DNA of 58,887 bases from Bacillota bacterium (GTDB taxonomy: Bacteria; Bacillota_G; Limnochordia; DTU010). Shown in pieces: positions 44,222 to 53,311 of the stretch; position 1 is the stretch's first letter; each line of letters starts with the position of its first letter. Location: positions 1 through 58,887 of the forward strand of contig JAAZLQ010000374.1 of assembly GCA_012799255.1 (NCBI GenBank), written 5' to 3'. A program made the translations under genes and the position numbers. A model generated the notes under the pieces. It saw nothing but the letters and a program-made list of their open reading frames with translations, was not told where the DNA came from and did not search any database.

Positions 44222-47200
44222 CTAAAAAAGTGTCAATTGGTTCGTTTCTGGCAGACCTTCAAGACACCCATGGAGCCGCAAAGTTTCTACCACTGTCTTC
44301 GTAATGCCTGAACGTGACCGCAAATCTTCGATGGAAATAAACTCCCCTTCTTCCCTTGCCTTGACAATACCCGCTGCAGCATTCACTCCTACGCCATCCA
44401 GCGATGCAAAGGGTGGCCTCAACTGACCGTCCTCAATCAAGAATCGCTGAGCAGAGGATTTGTACAGATCTACTGGTAAGAAAGAAACACCTCGAGCCAT
44501 TGCTTCCAATACTATTTCTAGTTGCGTTACCATGTTTCTCTCTTTTGGGGTGGCATCAAAACCCTTGGCGATAATACTTTCCAATTCTGCCCTAACCGCC
44601 GCTTCCCCCCTAACGATTAGTTGAGCGTCAAACTCCCCTGCCCTGAGCGAAAACAAAGCCGCGTAAAAAGCTAGGGGATGGTGCACCTTAAAATAGGCAA
44701 TCCGAAACGCCATAGTTACGTAAGCCACCGCATGAGCCTTGGGAAACATGTAACTGATCTTATTGCAGGAATCAATATACCACTGAGGGATCTGGAATTT
44801 TTGCAGCAAAGCCACATCCTCTTCCGTGAGACCTCGACCTTTACGAACTTGTTCCATAATCCTAAAAGCATCTCCAGCATCAAGACCTCTCAACATCAGA
44901 TAGGACATAATGTCATCCCTAGTAGCAATGACATTACTCAAATCTGTTACACCAGATCTGATTAGTTCCTCTGCGTTATTGGTCCATACATTGGTTCCGT
45001 GCGATAGGCCACTAATTCTTACCAAATCGCTGAATGTCTTGGGCGATGTGTCTATCAACATCTGGCGTACAAAGCGGGTACCAAACTCTGGAACCCCTAA
45101 AGTGCCTACTGGTGTACCAATTTGCTCTTCAGTTACACCGAGACTATCCAGTGAAGAAAATAGTGACATTGTCTTCTCATCATCCAGGGGAATTTCTAAA
45201 ACAGAAACCCCGGTCATATCCTCCAACATCCTTAGCATGGTTGGATCATCATGCCCAAGAATATCTAACTTGACCAAACAGTCATCGATGGCATGATACT
45301 CAAAATGAGTTGTTATCGTGCCGCTAGTCGCATCATTGGCAGGATATTGAATGGGGGTAAAATCATAAATCTCCATATCAGGAGGAACAACAACCATTCC
45401 TCCTGGGTGTTGTCCGGTTGTGCGTCTGACCCCAGCAAGCTTGGAAACTAACCTGTTCACTTCCGCATTCCGTTTTGTTTGGTTTACTTGCTCCAAGTAC
45501 TTCATAATAAACCCATAAGCTGTTTTCTCCGCTAAGGTACCGATGGTTCCTGCCCGGAAAACCTGTTCAGAACCGAACAGTTCTTCAGTATAACTATGGA
45601 TCTGAGCTTGGTATTCACCACTAAAGTTCAAGTCAATATCTGGAACCTTCTCACCATGGAAACCCATGAACACTTCAAAAGGTATCTCAAAACCCATCCT
45701 CTTTAGCGAAGTCCCACATTCTGGACAATCTTTCTTCGGAAGATCAACCCCTGAACCAACCTCACCCTCGATGAAGAACTGGTTCCAATAACATTTGGGA
45801 CAGACATAATGTGGCGGTAGTGGATTCACCTCTGTAATACCGCACATGGTGGCAACTAAGGAGGACCCCACAGAACCACGCGATCCGACCAAGTAATCGT
45901 CATCCAACGACTTTTTAACTAACTTATGGGCGATTAGATACAAAGATGCATATCCGTGGCCAATAATCGCCTTTAACTCTCTTTCTAAACGGCCCTTTAC
46001 AATTTCAGGTAAAGGATCACCATAGATACTCTTGGCAGTTTCATAGGTCATTTTTTCCAGCTCTTTTTCAGCCTCAGGTAGCTGGGGAGGGTAAAACCCT
46101 TTTGGAACTGGGCTTAGTTGTTCAACTGATTCCGCAATCTTCCGTGGATTTGTGACTACAACTTCATAGGCTTTTTCTTCACTTAAATACGGGAACTCGG
46201 CTAACATCTCGGCTGTCGTCCGATAGAACAAAGGTGCCTGATGCTCTGCATCCCCCATACCCCGTCCTGCCAGCAAAATTGTACGGATAAAGGCATCTTC
46301 TGGGCGAAGGAAATGTACGTCACCAGTTGCTACAACTGGCAAGTTCAATCTCTCGCCAAGTTGAACTATTTGCTTGTTGATCCTGATCAGGTCTTCCTTG
46401 GACTGGACATGGGTTGTCCCCACCAAAAACTCATTGTTGTCCAATGGCTGAATTTCTAGATAGTCGTAAAACTTGGCTATTTCTAGCACATTGGGGTTTT
46501 GCGTTAGTACTGCTTGATACACCTCGCCCGCTTCGCAAGCCGAGCCTAGGATTAAGCCCTCGCGATGCTCTTCTAACAGTTTCCGCGGAATGCGGGGGCT
46601 TCTGTAAAAGTAGTCTAAGTGGGAAAACGAAATCAAGCGATAGAGGTTCTTTAGCCCCACTTGGTTCTTAGCTAAAATGACGATATGAAAGGGCCGCTCT
46701 TTTGTCTCCGCGTTGTCGACTAAATAACCTTCAACTCCGTAGATGATCTTAACTCCATGTTTTTTTCCGGCCTTGTGCGCATCTGGAAACGCTTGAATCA
46801 CACCGTGATCAGTAATCGCCACCGCTTCATGACCTAGCGAAGCGGCTAGCTTAACCACTTGATCTACATCAATAGTACCATCCAAGCCACTCATTTTGGT
46901 GTGTAAATGGAGCTCAACTCTTTTGGTTGTAGCGTCGTCTGTTAAGGAGGGTGGAGCTTGAACCAAACTCAAGCCCTGAACCATAAGGGACAACTGGTTG
47001 TCGAAAGATTGAAACTGGAGATTTCCCCGTACCTTGACCCATTGTCCCTTTTTGATGCCTAAGTCTTCTGGTTCATCCAAGAAAGCCTTACAACTCAGAC
47101 TGTCTGTACCATCGTATATGTCAAACATGATCAGTGTTTTCCCGGTGCGGGTGAGACGCGATTCAAAACTCGTGACTTCTCCGCAAACCACAACGTTCCG

Positions 47201-47644
47201 TTCTTCTTCCTGAAGATCAATTATGGAGGCAGGTTCGCCTCCAATGGAGCTCTTTAGTAAACTGCGCTTGCGCCCATTACTCTTTGGCGCTTGACCATTG
47301 CCATTCTTTTGAGAAGAAGTGCCATAATCGATTGGTCTCCCATTAAATCGTTTGATGACATCCTCCAGATAGGCATGATCTGGGTCGTTAACTTGTTCTT
47401 CTTCATTAGTGCCTGTCCACTCAAAATTAACCGCGAGTACATCTGGTTGCATATCTTTAATAGCTTTTTCCAGTTCCTCCCACACATGCTGCTCACCTTG
47501 GGGAGCACCTTTGACAACAAAGGTCCAAGATCTGTTGTCAGGATCGATACCGATTCGCTCAACCTCAAGCTGCTTGAGCAGTGGATGCGAACTGAAAGAA
47601 GCTAAAAGAAACTTGTTCTCTGGTTCTATATAGTAGGAAGCCAC
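44222..47644 (-). CDS. polC: PolC-type DNA polymerase III alpha subunit without exonuclease domain
   Basis: This is a replicative polymerase of the PolC class, 1140 residues, compared with about 1430 in Bacillus. Order: short N-terminal region, OB fold (VVVCGEVTSFESRLTRTGKT), PHP domain (RVELHLHTKMSGLDGTIDVD; AVAITDHGVIQAFPDAHKAG), then the polymerase core with GSRGSVGSSLVATMCGITEV, a four-cysteine zinc site (YVCPKCYWNQ and DCPECGTSLK), catalytic VPDIDLNFSGEYQAQIHSYT, and the C-terminal duplex-binding part. The DnaQ-like exonuclease, normally inserted in the PHP domain after IIYGVEGYLVD, is absent: the PHP sequence continues directly to RPFHIVILAKNQVGLKNLYR. GTG 47644 follows GGAGG by 7 bases. 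Confidence 0.94.
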   Translation of the reverse strand: MASYYIEPENKFLLASFSSHPLLKQLEVERIGIDPDNRSWTFVVKGAPQGEQHVWEELEKAIKDMQPDVLAVNFEWTGTNEEEQVNDPDHAYLEDVIKRFNGRPIDYGTSSQKNGNGQAPKSNGRKRSLLKSSIGGEPASIIDLQEEERNVVVCGEVTSFESRLTRTGKTLIMFDIYDGTDSLSCKAFLDEPEDLGIKKGQWVKVRGNLQFQSFDNQLSLMVQGLSLVQAPPSLTDDATTKRVELHLHTKMSGLDGTIDVDQVVKLAASLGHEAVAITDHGVIQAFPDAHKAGKKHGVKIIYGVEGYLVDNAETKERPFHIVILAKNQVGLKNLYRLISFSHLDYFYRSPRIPRKLLEEHREGLILGSACEAGEVYQAVLTQNPNVLEIAKFYDYLEIQPLDNNEFLVGTTHVQSKEDLIRINKQIVQLGERLNLPVVATGDVHFLRPEDAFIRTILLAGRGMGDAEHQAPLFYRTTAEMLAEFPYLSEEKAYEVVVTNPRKIAESVEQLSPVPKGFYPPQLPEAEKELEKMTYETAKSIYGDPLPEIVKGRLERELKAIIGHGYASLYLIAHKLVKKSLDDDYLVGSRGSVGSSLVATMCGITEVNPLPPHYVCPKCYWNQFFIEGEVGSGVDLPKKDCPECGTSLKRMGFEIPFEVFMGFHGEKVPDIDLNFSGEYQAQIHSYTEELFGSEQVFRAGTIGTLAEKTAYGFIMKYLEQVNQTKRNAEVNRLVSKLAGVRRTTGQHPGGMVVVPPDMEIYDFTPIQYPANDATSGTITTHFEYHAIDDCLVKLDILGHDDPTMLRMLEDMTGVSVLEIPLDDEKTMSLFSSLDSLGVTEEQIGTPVGTLGVPEFGTRFVRQMLIDTSPKTFSDLVRISGLSHGTNVWTNNAEELIRSGVTDLSNVIATRDDIMSYLMLRGLDAGDAFRIMEQVRKGRGLTEEDVALLQKFQIPQWYIDSCNKISYMFPKAHAVAYVTMAFRIAYFKVHHPLAFYAALFSLRAGEFDAQLIVRGEAAVRAELESIIAKGFDATPKERNMVTQLEIVLEAMARGVSFLPVDLYKSSAQRFLIEDGQLRPPFASLDGVGVNAAAGIVKAREEGEFISIEDLRSRSGITKTVVETLRLHGCLEGLPETNQLTLF

Positions 47645-47662
47645 AAAACCACCTCCAAAAAG

Positions 47663-47679
47663 GGCCCCAAAAAGGGGCC
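47663..47679 (-). terminator. short GC hairpin with T-run just before polC, possible attenuator
   Basis: On the minus strand GGCCCC, TTTTT and GGGGCC form a 6-bp GC stem followed by CTTTTT, ending 2-3 bases before the polC Shine-Dalgarno. It may terminate the upstream glycosyltransferase transcript or only attenuate polC. Confidence 0.6.
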
Positions 47680-47696
47680 ACAACTAGATACAAAAC

Positions 47697-48326
47697 TTAC
47701 TTGATCCGAATGGAACGGACAATATCCCAATACATTTTCAAACGGGCAAGGAGTCCTCGAGCCAAACCCCTTTTTTCCTCCTTCATCACTTGGGAAACTG
47801 CCTGCAAAGGAACGCGCACAATCTCAACACCGTTTCGCTCTGCATATTGAGTCAAGGATACCTCAACTCCAAAACCACTATGTTCAAGTTTAGGAACCTG
47901 ATCGAAAAAATCTTTGCGCACTGCCCTCTGCCCAGAGAGCGATGGCGCTATTTTTTGAGCCAAGTCGGTGGAACGTCTACCGTCGCAAAAGACCCCTATA
48001 GTCATGACGGTTTGCCCTGACAACACTGGTTCTAACAATGCTTGAATGTGCTCAGTGCTCAAACCGACCAAATCGGCATCGACAAATAACAGGATCTCAC
48101 ATGTTGTCGCGGTAGCCCCCGCCTTCATTGCCCCGCCTTTCCCCACGTTCTGTTCCAACTCAATAACTCTTACTGCATACTTGCTAGCTACTTGAACTGT
48201 CTGATCATCAGAACCGTCACTTACCACAATGATCTCGTCGATTAAGGGGCAGCGCAGCAATGCTTCTACAACCACCCCGATCGTATGTTCCTCATTGTAG
48301 GCGGGAACAATAGCGGCTACCTTCAC
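47697..48326 (-). CDS. family 2 glycosyltransferase
   Basis: The 209-residue protein has the GT-A fold of family 2: AIVPAYNEEHTIGVVVEALL, IIVVSDGSDDQTVQVASKYA, EQNVGKGGAMKAGATATTCE and the DxD motif in ILLFVDADLVG. It resembles DPM1-like or polyprenyl-phosphate sugar transferases but has no membrane helix. Acceptor and sugar are unknown. It overlaps the proS stop by 4 bases and lies between proS and polC, which are usually adjacent in Bacillus. Confidence 0.85.
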   Translation of the reverse strand: MKVAAIVPAYNEEHTIGVVVEALLRCPLIDEIIVVSDGSDDQTVQVASKYAVRVIELEQNVGKGGAMKAGATATTCEILLFVDADLVGLSTEHIQALLEPVLSGQTVMTIGVFCDGRRSTDLAQKIAPSLSGQRAVRKDFFDQVPKLEHSGFGVEVSLTQYAERNGVEIVRVPLQAVSQVMKEEKRGLARGLLARLKMYWDIVRSIRIK

Positions 48327-50041
48327 TCCACATCTCCATCCTTCAGGATTTCCTTAATCGTCGGAAGAACCTCGCTAATTGGCAGGCTTCTTCTCTCCTT
48401 AGTGCTCCGTAGAGTGATTTCCATTTCTCCCTGTTCTAACGACTTCGGTCCAATGGTCACTCTAATTGGGAATCCAATTAAATCAGCGTCCTTAAATTTT
48501 ACGCCAGGGCGTTCATCACGATCATCTAGTACTGTTTCGATCCCCTCAGCAACGAGTGTCTGGTAAAGTTTTTTGGCTGCCTCTGCCTGCGCCTCATCCT
48601 TGATGCTGACCGGAACGATAATTACGTGATAGGGCGCTATACCGAGAGGCCAGATAATTCCATCTTCATCATAATTCTTTTCTATCACTGCAGCAACCGT
48701 GCGACCAACGCCGATTCCATAACAACCCATGACAAACGGAGTCTCAACCCCATTTTCTTGAAGGAAGGTGGCTCCCATAGCCTTCGAATACTTCGTGCCC
48801 AGCTTAAAGACCTGACCTACCTCAATGCCACGGGCCCCTTCTAACGTGCCTGAACATCTTGGGCAAGGGTCTCCGGGCTGGGTTTCCCTCAAATCTGCAA
48901 ACGCAGTTACCTCAAAGTCTCTCTGCCAATTAACGTTGAGAATGTGATGATCTTCTTTGTTTGCCCCAACTACAAAATTAGCCATATCCTTTACAGCATA
49001 ATCTGCATAGAGGGGAATCTTCAAGCCCACAGGTCCCGAAAAGCCAACTGGCGCACCAGTAGCTTTCAGAATGGTCTCATCATCCGCCAATTCTAAGACT
49101 TCACACTTGAGGAACTTCCTCAACTTAATTTCATTTAGGTTATGATCGCCGCGCACCAGTGCTGCCACTGGCTTTCCTTCTGCCACATAGAGCAAGGTTT
49201 TCAAACAGTCCTCAGGCTGAACCTCTAAGAACTTGCTTATTTGATCAATTGTGCTGGCCCCTGGTGTGGCAACCTCGTGGAGTGACTTTAACTCTTCACC
49301 ACTAATTGCAACTGCTGGAACTTCTACTCCTTCTGCCCGCTCCGCATTGGCTGCATAGGAACACTCAGGGCAGAATAATACTAAGTCCTCACCAGAATCT
49401 GCTAACACCATAAACTCATGAGTTACATCTCCACCGATCGCGCCTGAATCGGCCTCCACAGGGTGTACTTCGACACCACAACGCCTAAAGATACGTTCAT
49501 AGGCGTGGTAGGCTGCCCAGTAGCTCTCATCCAAACCTTCAGCGTCTTTGTCGAATGAGTACATATCCTTCATAATAAACTCACGACCCCGCATCAAACC
49601 AAAACGCGGCCTAATCTCGTCACGATACTTATTTTGAATTTGATATAAACGAAGTGGCAACTGCCGATAAGAGCGTACCTCAGATCGAACCAGGGCAGTA
49701 ATGATCTCTTCATGGGTTGGTCCAAGACAAAACTGACGCCCATGGCGATCCTTTAGTCGGAACATTTCATCACCGTAATCGCCCCAGCGACCCGACTCTT
49801 CCCAGAGCTCAGCAGGTTGCACAATGGGCAACAGAACTTCTTGGCCCATGATGGCATTCATCTCTTCCCGGATGATCTGTTCCACTTTGCGAACCACTTT
49901 TAGCCCCAAGGGAAGCAAGGTATACATGCCAGCGGCAGAGCGACGTAACAACCCAGCTCGAAGCATGAGCTTATGGCTAATTATCTCAGCTTCCGATGGA
50001 GTCTCTCTCAATGTTGGTGAATATAACTGCGACATTAACAT
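48323..50041 (-). CDS. proS: prolyl-tRNA synthetase
   Basis: ProS charges tRNA-Pro. The 572 residues are the bacterial type with the class II core (PTLRETPSEAEIISHKLMLR; FCLGPTHEEIITALVRSEVR; RPRFGLMRGREFIMKDMYSF), an inserted editing domain around residues 240-380, and the anticodon-binding domain at the end (PYHVIIVPVSIKDEAQAEAA). The motif 3 segment FVMGCYGIGVGRTVAAVIEK is present. ATG 50041 is 7 bases after AGGGG. It directly follows ispG. Confidence 0.96.
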   Translation of the reverse strand: MLMSQLYSPTLRETPSEAEIISHKLMLRAGLLRRSAAGMYTLLPLGLKVVRKVEQIIREEMNAIMGQEVLLPIVQPAELWEESGRWGDYGDEMFRLKDRHGRQFCLGPTHEEIITALVRSEVRSYRQLPLRLYQIQNKYRDEIRPRFGLMRGREFIMKDMYSFDKDAEGLDESYWAAYHAYERIFRRCGVEVHPVEADSGAIGGDVTHEFMVLADSGEDLVLFCPECSYAANAERAEGVEVPAVAISGEELKSLHEVATPGASTIDQISKFLEVQPEDCLKTLLYVAEGKPVAALVRGDHNLNEIKLRKFLKCEVLELADDETILKATGAPVGFSGPVGLKIPLYADYAVKDMANFVVGANKEDHHILNVNWQRDFEVTAFADLRETQPGDPCPRCSGTLEGARGIEVGQVFKLGTKYSKAMGATFLQENGVETPFVMGCYGIGVGRTVAAVIEKNYDEDGIIWPLGIAPYHVIIVPVSIKDEAQAEAAKKLYQTLVAEGIETVLDDRDERPGVKFKDADLIGFPIRVTIGPKSLEQGEMEITLRSTKERRSLPISEVLPTIKEILKDGDVE

Positions 50042-50044
50042 GGT

Positions 50045-51106
50045 CTATCCCCTATCCTTTTCAAGCAAGCTATGCGCTTCAGCCACTAAGGCATCCACTA
50101 ACTCCCCTTCAGGCACCTTTCGCAAAATCTTTCCATGACGAAAGATGAGACCTACCCCTTTACCACCGGTAATTCCCAAGTCAGCATGACTAGCTTCCCC
50201 AGGACCATTGACTACACAACCCATAACGGCAATGGTAATAGGTAGCGGGAAATCACTTAAACGTTTCTCCACTTCCTCCGCGATTCCTTCTAAATCTATC
50301 TCGGTTCTTCCGCAGGTGGGGCAGGAGATAAACACAGGACCGCGCCGACGCAAGTCTAGCGAGGACAGAATTGCCCACCCCACTTTGACTTCCTCCACAG
50401 GATCCGCGGTCAGTGAAACCCTCAACGTATCTCCTAGGCCCCGAGAAAGTAGAGCTCCGAGTCCCACAGCTGATTTGATTGTTCCAAACCACTTCGTACC
50501 AGCCTCTGTAATTCCCAGATGGGTTGGATACGAGACACGCTGAGACAACTCCTCATAGGCTTGAACAGTCAAATCAATATCAGTTGCCTTTAAGGAAATC
50601 ACGATATCATAAAAACCTAGTCTTTCAAAAATGGCCACATGTTCTAGGGCACTTTCCACCATGGCAGTGGCTGTCCTTCCGTATTTCTCCACTAAAGGAG
50701 CGGAAATGGAACCGGAGTTTACTCCGATCCGAATGGGAACATTCCGCTCTTGGGCGGCTTTGACCACTTCGAGTACCTTTTGCTCTGAGCCGATGTTACC
50801 GGGATTAAGCCGTAACTTATGAATTCCAGCATCCAAAGCCATTAGGGCCAGACGATAGTCAAAATGAATATCTGCTACGAGTGGCACTGTACTGTGTTTT
50901 ACAAGGGAAGGTAAAGCCTCAGCCGCTTGTTGATCCGGAACCGCTAATCGAACTATATCGCACCCGGCAGCTGCTAAGCTTTGAATTTGATCTAATGTAG
51001 CTGAAACATCTCTAGTGTCCGTGTTGGTCATGGACTGTACTGTTATGGGGGCTCCCCCTCCAATAGGTACTCCACCAACGAACACCTGGCGAGTAGTATT
51101 ACGCAT
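50045..51106 (-). CDS. ispG: 4-hydroxy-3-methylbut-2-enyl diphosphate synthase IspG
   Basis: IspG carries out the penultimate step of the MEP isoprenoid pathway with a [4Fe-4S] cluster. The 353 residues have the TIM barrel (APITVQSMTNTDTRDVSATL; LVADIHFDYRLALMALDAGI; IHKLRLNPGNIGSEQKVLEV) and the cluster domain with FISCPTCGRTEIDLEGIAEE and AVMGCVVNGPGEASHADLGI, giving three cysteines and a glutamate. Together with dxr it shows that the MEP pathway is used. It lies between rseP and proS. Confidence 0.96.
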   Translation of the reverse strand: MRNTTRQVFVGGVPIGGGAPITVQSMTNTDTRDVSATLDQIQSLAAAGCDIVRLAVPDQQAAEALPSLVKHSTVPLVADIHFDYRLALMALDAGIHKLRLNPGNIGSEQKVLEVVKAAQERNVPIRIGVNSGSISAPLVEKYGRTATAMVESALEHVAIFERLGFYDIVISLKATDIDLTVQAYEELSQRVSYPTHLGITEAGTKWFGTIKSAVGLGALLSRGLGDTLRVSLTADPVEEVKVGWAILSSLDLRRRGPVFISCPTCGRTEIDLEGIAEEVEKRLSDFPLPITIAVMGCVVNGPGEASHADLGITGGKGVGLIFRHGKILRKVPEGELVDALVAEAHSLLEKDRG

Positions 51107-51120
51107 GAAAACACCCCCGG

Positions 51121-52149
51121 TTATGAGAACAAACTAAACCTTGCCAGATCTTTGAACGTTGCATACAGCATGAGCATGATTAACAAAGCCAAACCAATAA
51201 ACTGAGCTATACCCCGTGTTTCCGGTGCCAACGGTTTTCCTCGGAGTGCTTCCAGAACTAGAATCAAGATCCAACCGCCATCCAAAACCGGAACAGGCAA
51301 CAAGTTCAACAAACCCAAGTTAACATTAAGAACAATCGCTAAAATCATCAGCTGCGGCAACCCATGGCGAGCTGTCTCCCCGACAATCTGCACAATACCA
51401 ACAGGACCAGAAATCTCAACTTTTTGCTGTCCCGTGATCATACGTCCAATATCTCCAACTAATTGAGTTGTAATGGCCCACGTCTGAGTCACGCCCGCCT
51501 TTAAACTGGTCAAGAACGGGTATTGGGGCTTAGAACTGATCAAAATCCCAATCCTGCCACGTCCCTCATACTCTTGAGGGGTTACTCTAATCGTTTCCAA
51601 CTCTCCCTGGCGCTTTACCACGATAACCATTTCTTGACCCAATCTCTCGCCGATTAACGCTATAATCCGTTCCTCATCACTGACGGACTCACCGTCAACA
51701 GAGACAAACACGTCTCCAGGTACGATACCAGCAATTTCCGCCGGTGAGTTTGGCTCTACATAGGTGATTGTGGGTGGTACAGCGACTAGCATAAAGTAAA
51801 GCACAAAAAGGAAAATGGCAAATACAAAGTTCATCAAGGGACCTGCCGCAATTGTGGCAAGACGCCATAACAGATTCTTACTTTGAAAACTGTCGGGATC
51901 GTCGTCCTCAACAGCTGCAGCGCCATCCTCGGGCTCGTCCATACCGGCCATCTTTACAAAACCTCCTAAAGGAAGGGCCCTTATGGAATACTTGGTGTCA
52001 CCCCGAGTCCTACTTCCCAGTACTGGACCGAAGCCTACAGCAAATTCATAAACCTTAATACCGGCTAGCTTAGCGACTACAAAATGCCCAAGTTCATGAA
52101 AGAACACGATTGTTCCAAAGATGACAACAAAAGAAACTAACGTTAGCAT
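51121..52149 (-). CDS. rseP: RseP/RasP site-2 zinc metalloprotease
   Basis: This intramembrane protease cleaves membrane-spanning anti-sigma factors and signal peptide remnants. The 342 residues include the HExxH motif in VFFHELGHFVVAKLAGIKVY, one PDZ domain (VEPNSPAEIAGIVPGDVFVS) and the conserved LGLLNLLPVPVLDGGWILIL near the third helix. At least four membrane segments are visible. It lies between dxr and ispG, the usual order. Confidence 0.95.
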   Translation of the reverse strand: MLTLVSFVVIFGTIVFFHELGHFVVAKLAGIKVYEFAVGFGPVLGSRTRGDTKYSIRALPLGGFVKMAGMDEPEDGAAAVEDDDPDSFQSKNLLWRLATIAAGPLMNFVFAIFLFVLYFMLVAVPPTITYVEPNSPAEIAGIVPGDVFVSVDGESVSDEERIIALIGERLGQEMVIVVKRQGELETIRVTPQEYEGRGRIGILISSKPQYPFLTSLKAGVTQTWAITTQLVGDIGRMITGQQKVEISGPVGIVQIVGETARHGLPQLMILAIVLNVNLGLLNLLPVPVLDGGWILILVLEALRGKPLAPETRGIAQFIGLALLIMLMLYATFKDLARFSLFS

Positions 52150-52162
52150 CTAACCACCCTCT

Positions 52163-53284
52163 CTAAGCGATGAGCGCTTTTGCCCGGAGGCGAGCCTCTC
52201 CATCTATGGCTAGTATTTCCTCCAGGGTAGGAAATGATTTACCCTGGAACTGTTCCACGACTTCAGCCACGATCAGTGGTATCTGCGTGAACTTAATTTT
52301 ACCCCCCAAAAACGCCCATACTGCCTCTTCATTGGCGGCATTTAACGCAATAGGTTTTTGTCCGCTCGCTCGACCTGCCTCATATGCCAGACCCAGACTA
52401 GGGAAACGAGCATGGTCCACCTCTTCAAAAGTCAACTCGCCCATGGCTACCAAATCCAATGGCTCCACCTGCGAGCTCTGGACAGTAGGATAAGTTAAGG
52501 CGTACTGGATAGGTAGTCGCATATCGGTCGTTCCCAGATGGGCTAAAAGGGCGCCATCTTTGAGCTGGATCAGCGAATGGACAATGCTCTGTGGGTGGAT
52601 CACAACTTCTATAGAGTCATATGGAAAGCCAAACAACCAATGGGCCTCTATGACCTCTAACCCCTTGTTCATAAGTGTAGCAGAATCAATACTGATCTTC
52701 CCCCCCATGTTCCATCTTGGATGTGCGAGGGCTTGTTCAATACTGATTGTCTCCAAGTCTCCCGTATACGCCCTAAATGGACCTCCAGAAGCGGTCAGAA
52801 TGATTTTCGCCACATCGTCCCTGTTGCGACCATGAAAAAGCTGCCAAAGAGCACTGTGTTCAGAGTCAATAGGTATGATCTGCTGGGCATATTCCATTAT
52901 AAGATGACCGCCCGCCACTAAAGTTTCCTTATTAGCTAGGGCAACTCGTTTTCCGGCTTTCAGAGCAGCAAGAGTAGGCTTTAGCCCCATGGCCCCCACT
53001 ACGGAAACTACCACCAGATCACACTGCGGATCCGTCACCATCTCTTCGAGGTAACTAGGATCACTATGAACAGATATGCCAAACTCAGCACTTAGTGCAC
53101 GTGCGTGGTCTGGACTTGCTATACTTGCAAACTTAGGTTTGAACTCGGCAATTTGCTTCCTTAGAAGATCAATATTGGAGCCGGCTGCTAACCCGAGAAC
53201 CTTAAATTCCGGTAAGAACCGTATAACATCAAGCGTTTGTGTTCCAATAGAACCAGTAGAACCGAGAATTACGACATTAGGCAT
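52163..53284 (-). CDS. dxr: 1-deoxy-D-xylulose 5-phosphate reductoisomerase
   Basis: Dxr converts DXP to MEP with NADPH. The 373 residues have the nucleotide-binding NVVILGSTGSIGTQTLDVIR, RVALANKETLVAGGHLIMEY, the metal-binding IIPIDSEHSALWQLFHGRN, and ILTASGGPFR with MNKGLEVIEAHWLFGFPYDS. These are all conserved features. The isoprenoid genes dxr and ispG flank rseP, and uppS upstream uses their product. Confidence 0.96.
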   Translation of the reverse strand: MPNVVILGSTGSIGTQTLDVIRFLPEFKVLGLAAGSNIDLLRKQIAEFKPKFASIASPDHARALSAEFGISVHSDPSYLEEMVTDPQCDLVVVSVVGAMGLKPTLAALKAGKRVALANKETLVAGGHLIMEYAQQIIPIDSEHSALWQLFHGRNRDDVAKIILTASGGPFRAYTGDLETISIEQALAHPRWNMGGKISIDSATLMNKGLEVIEAHWLFGFPYDSIEVVIHPQSIVHSLIQLKDGALLAHLGTTDMRLPIQYALTYPTVQSSQVEPLDLVAMGELTFEEVDHARFPSLGLAYEAGRASGQKPIALNAANEEAVWAFLGGKIKFTQIPLIVAEVVEQFQGKSFPTLEEILAIDGEARLRAKALIA

Positions 53285-53311
53285 GAGAGATTCCTTTCTA
53301 AGACAATATAC

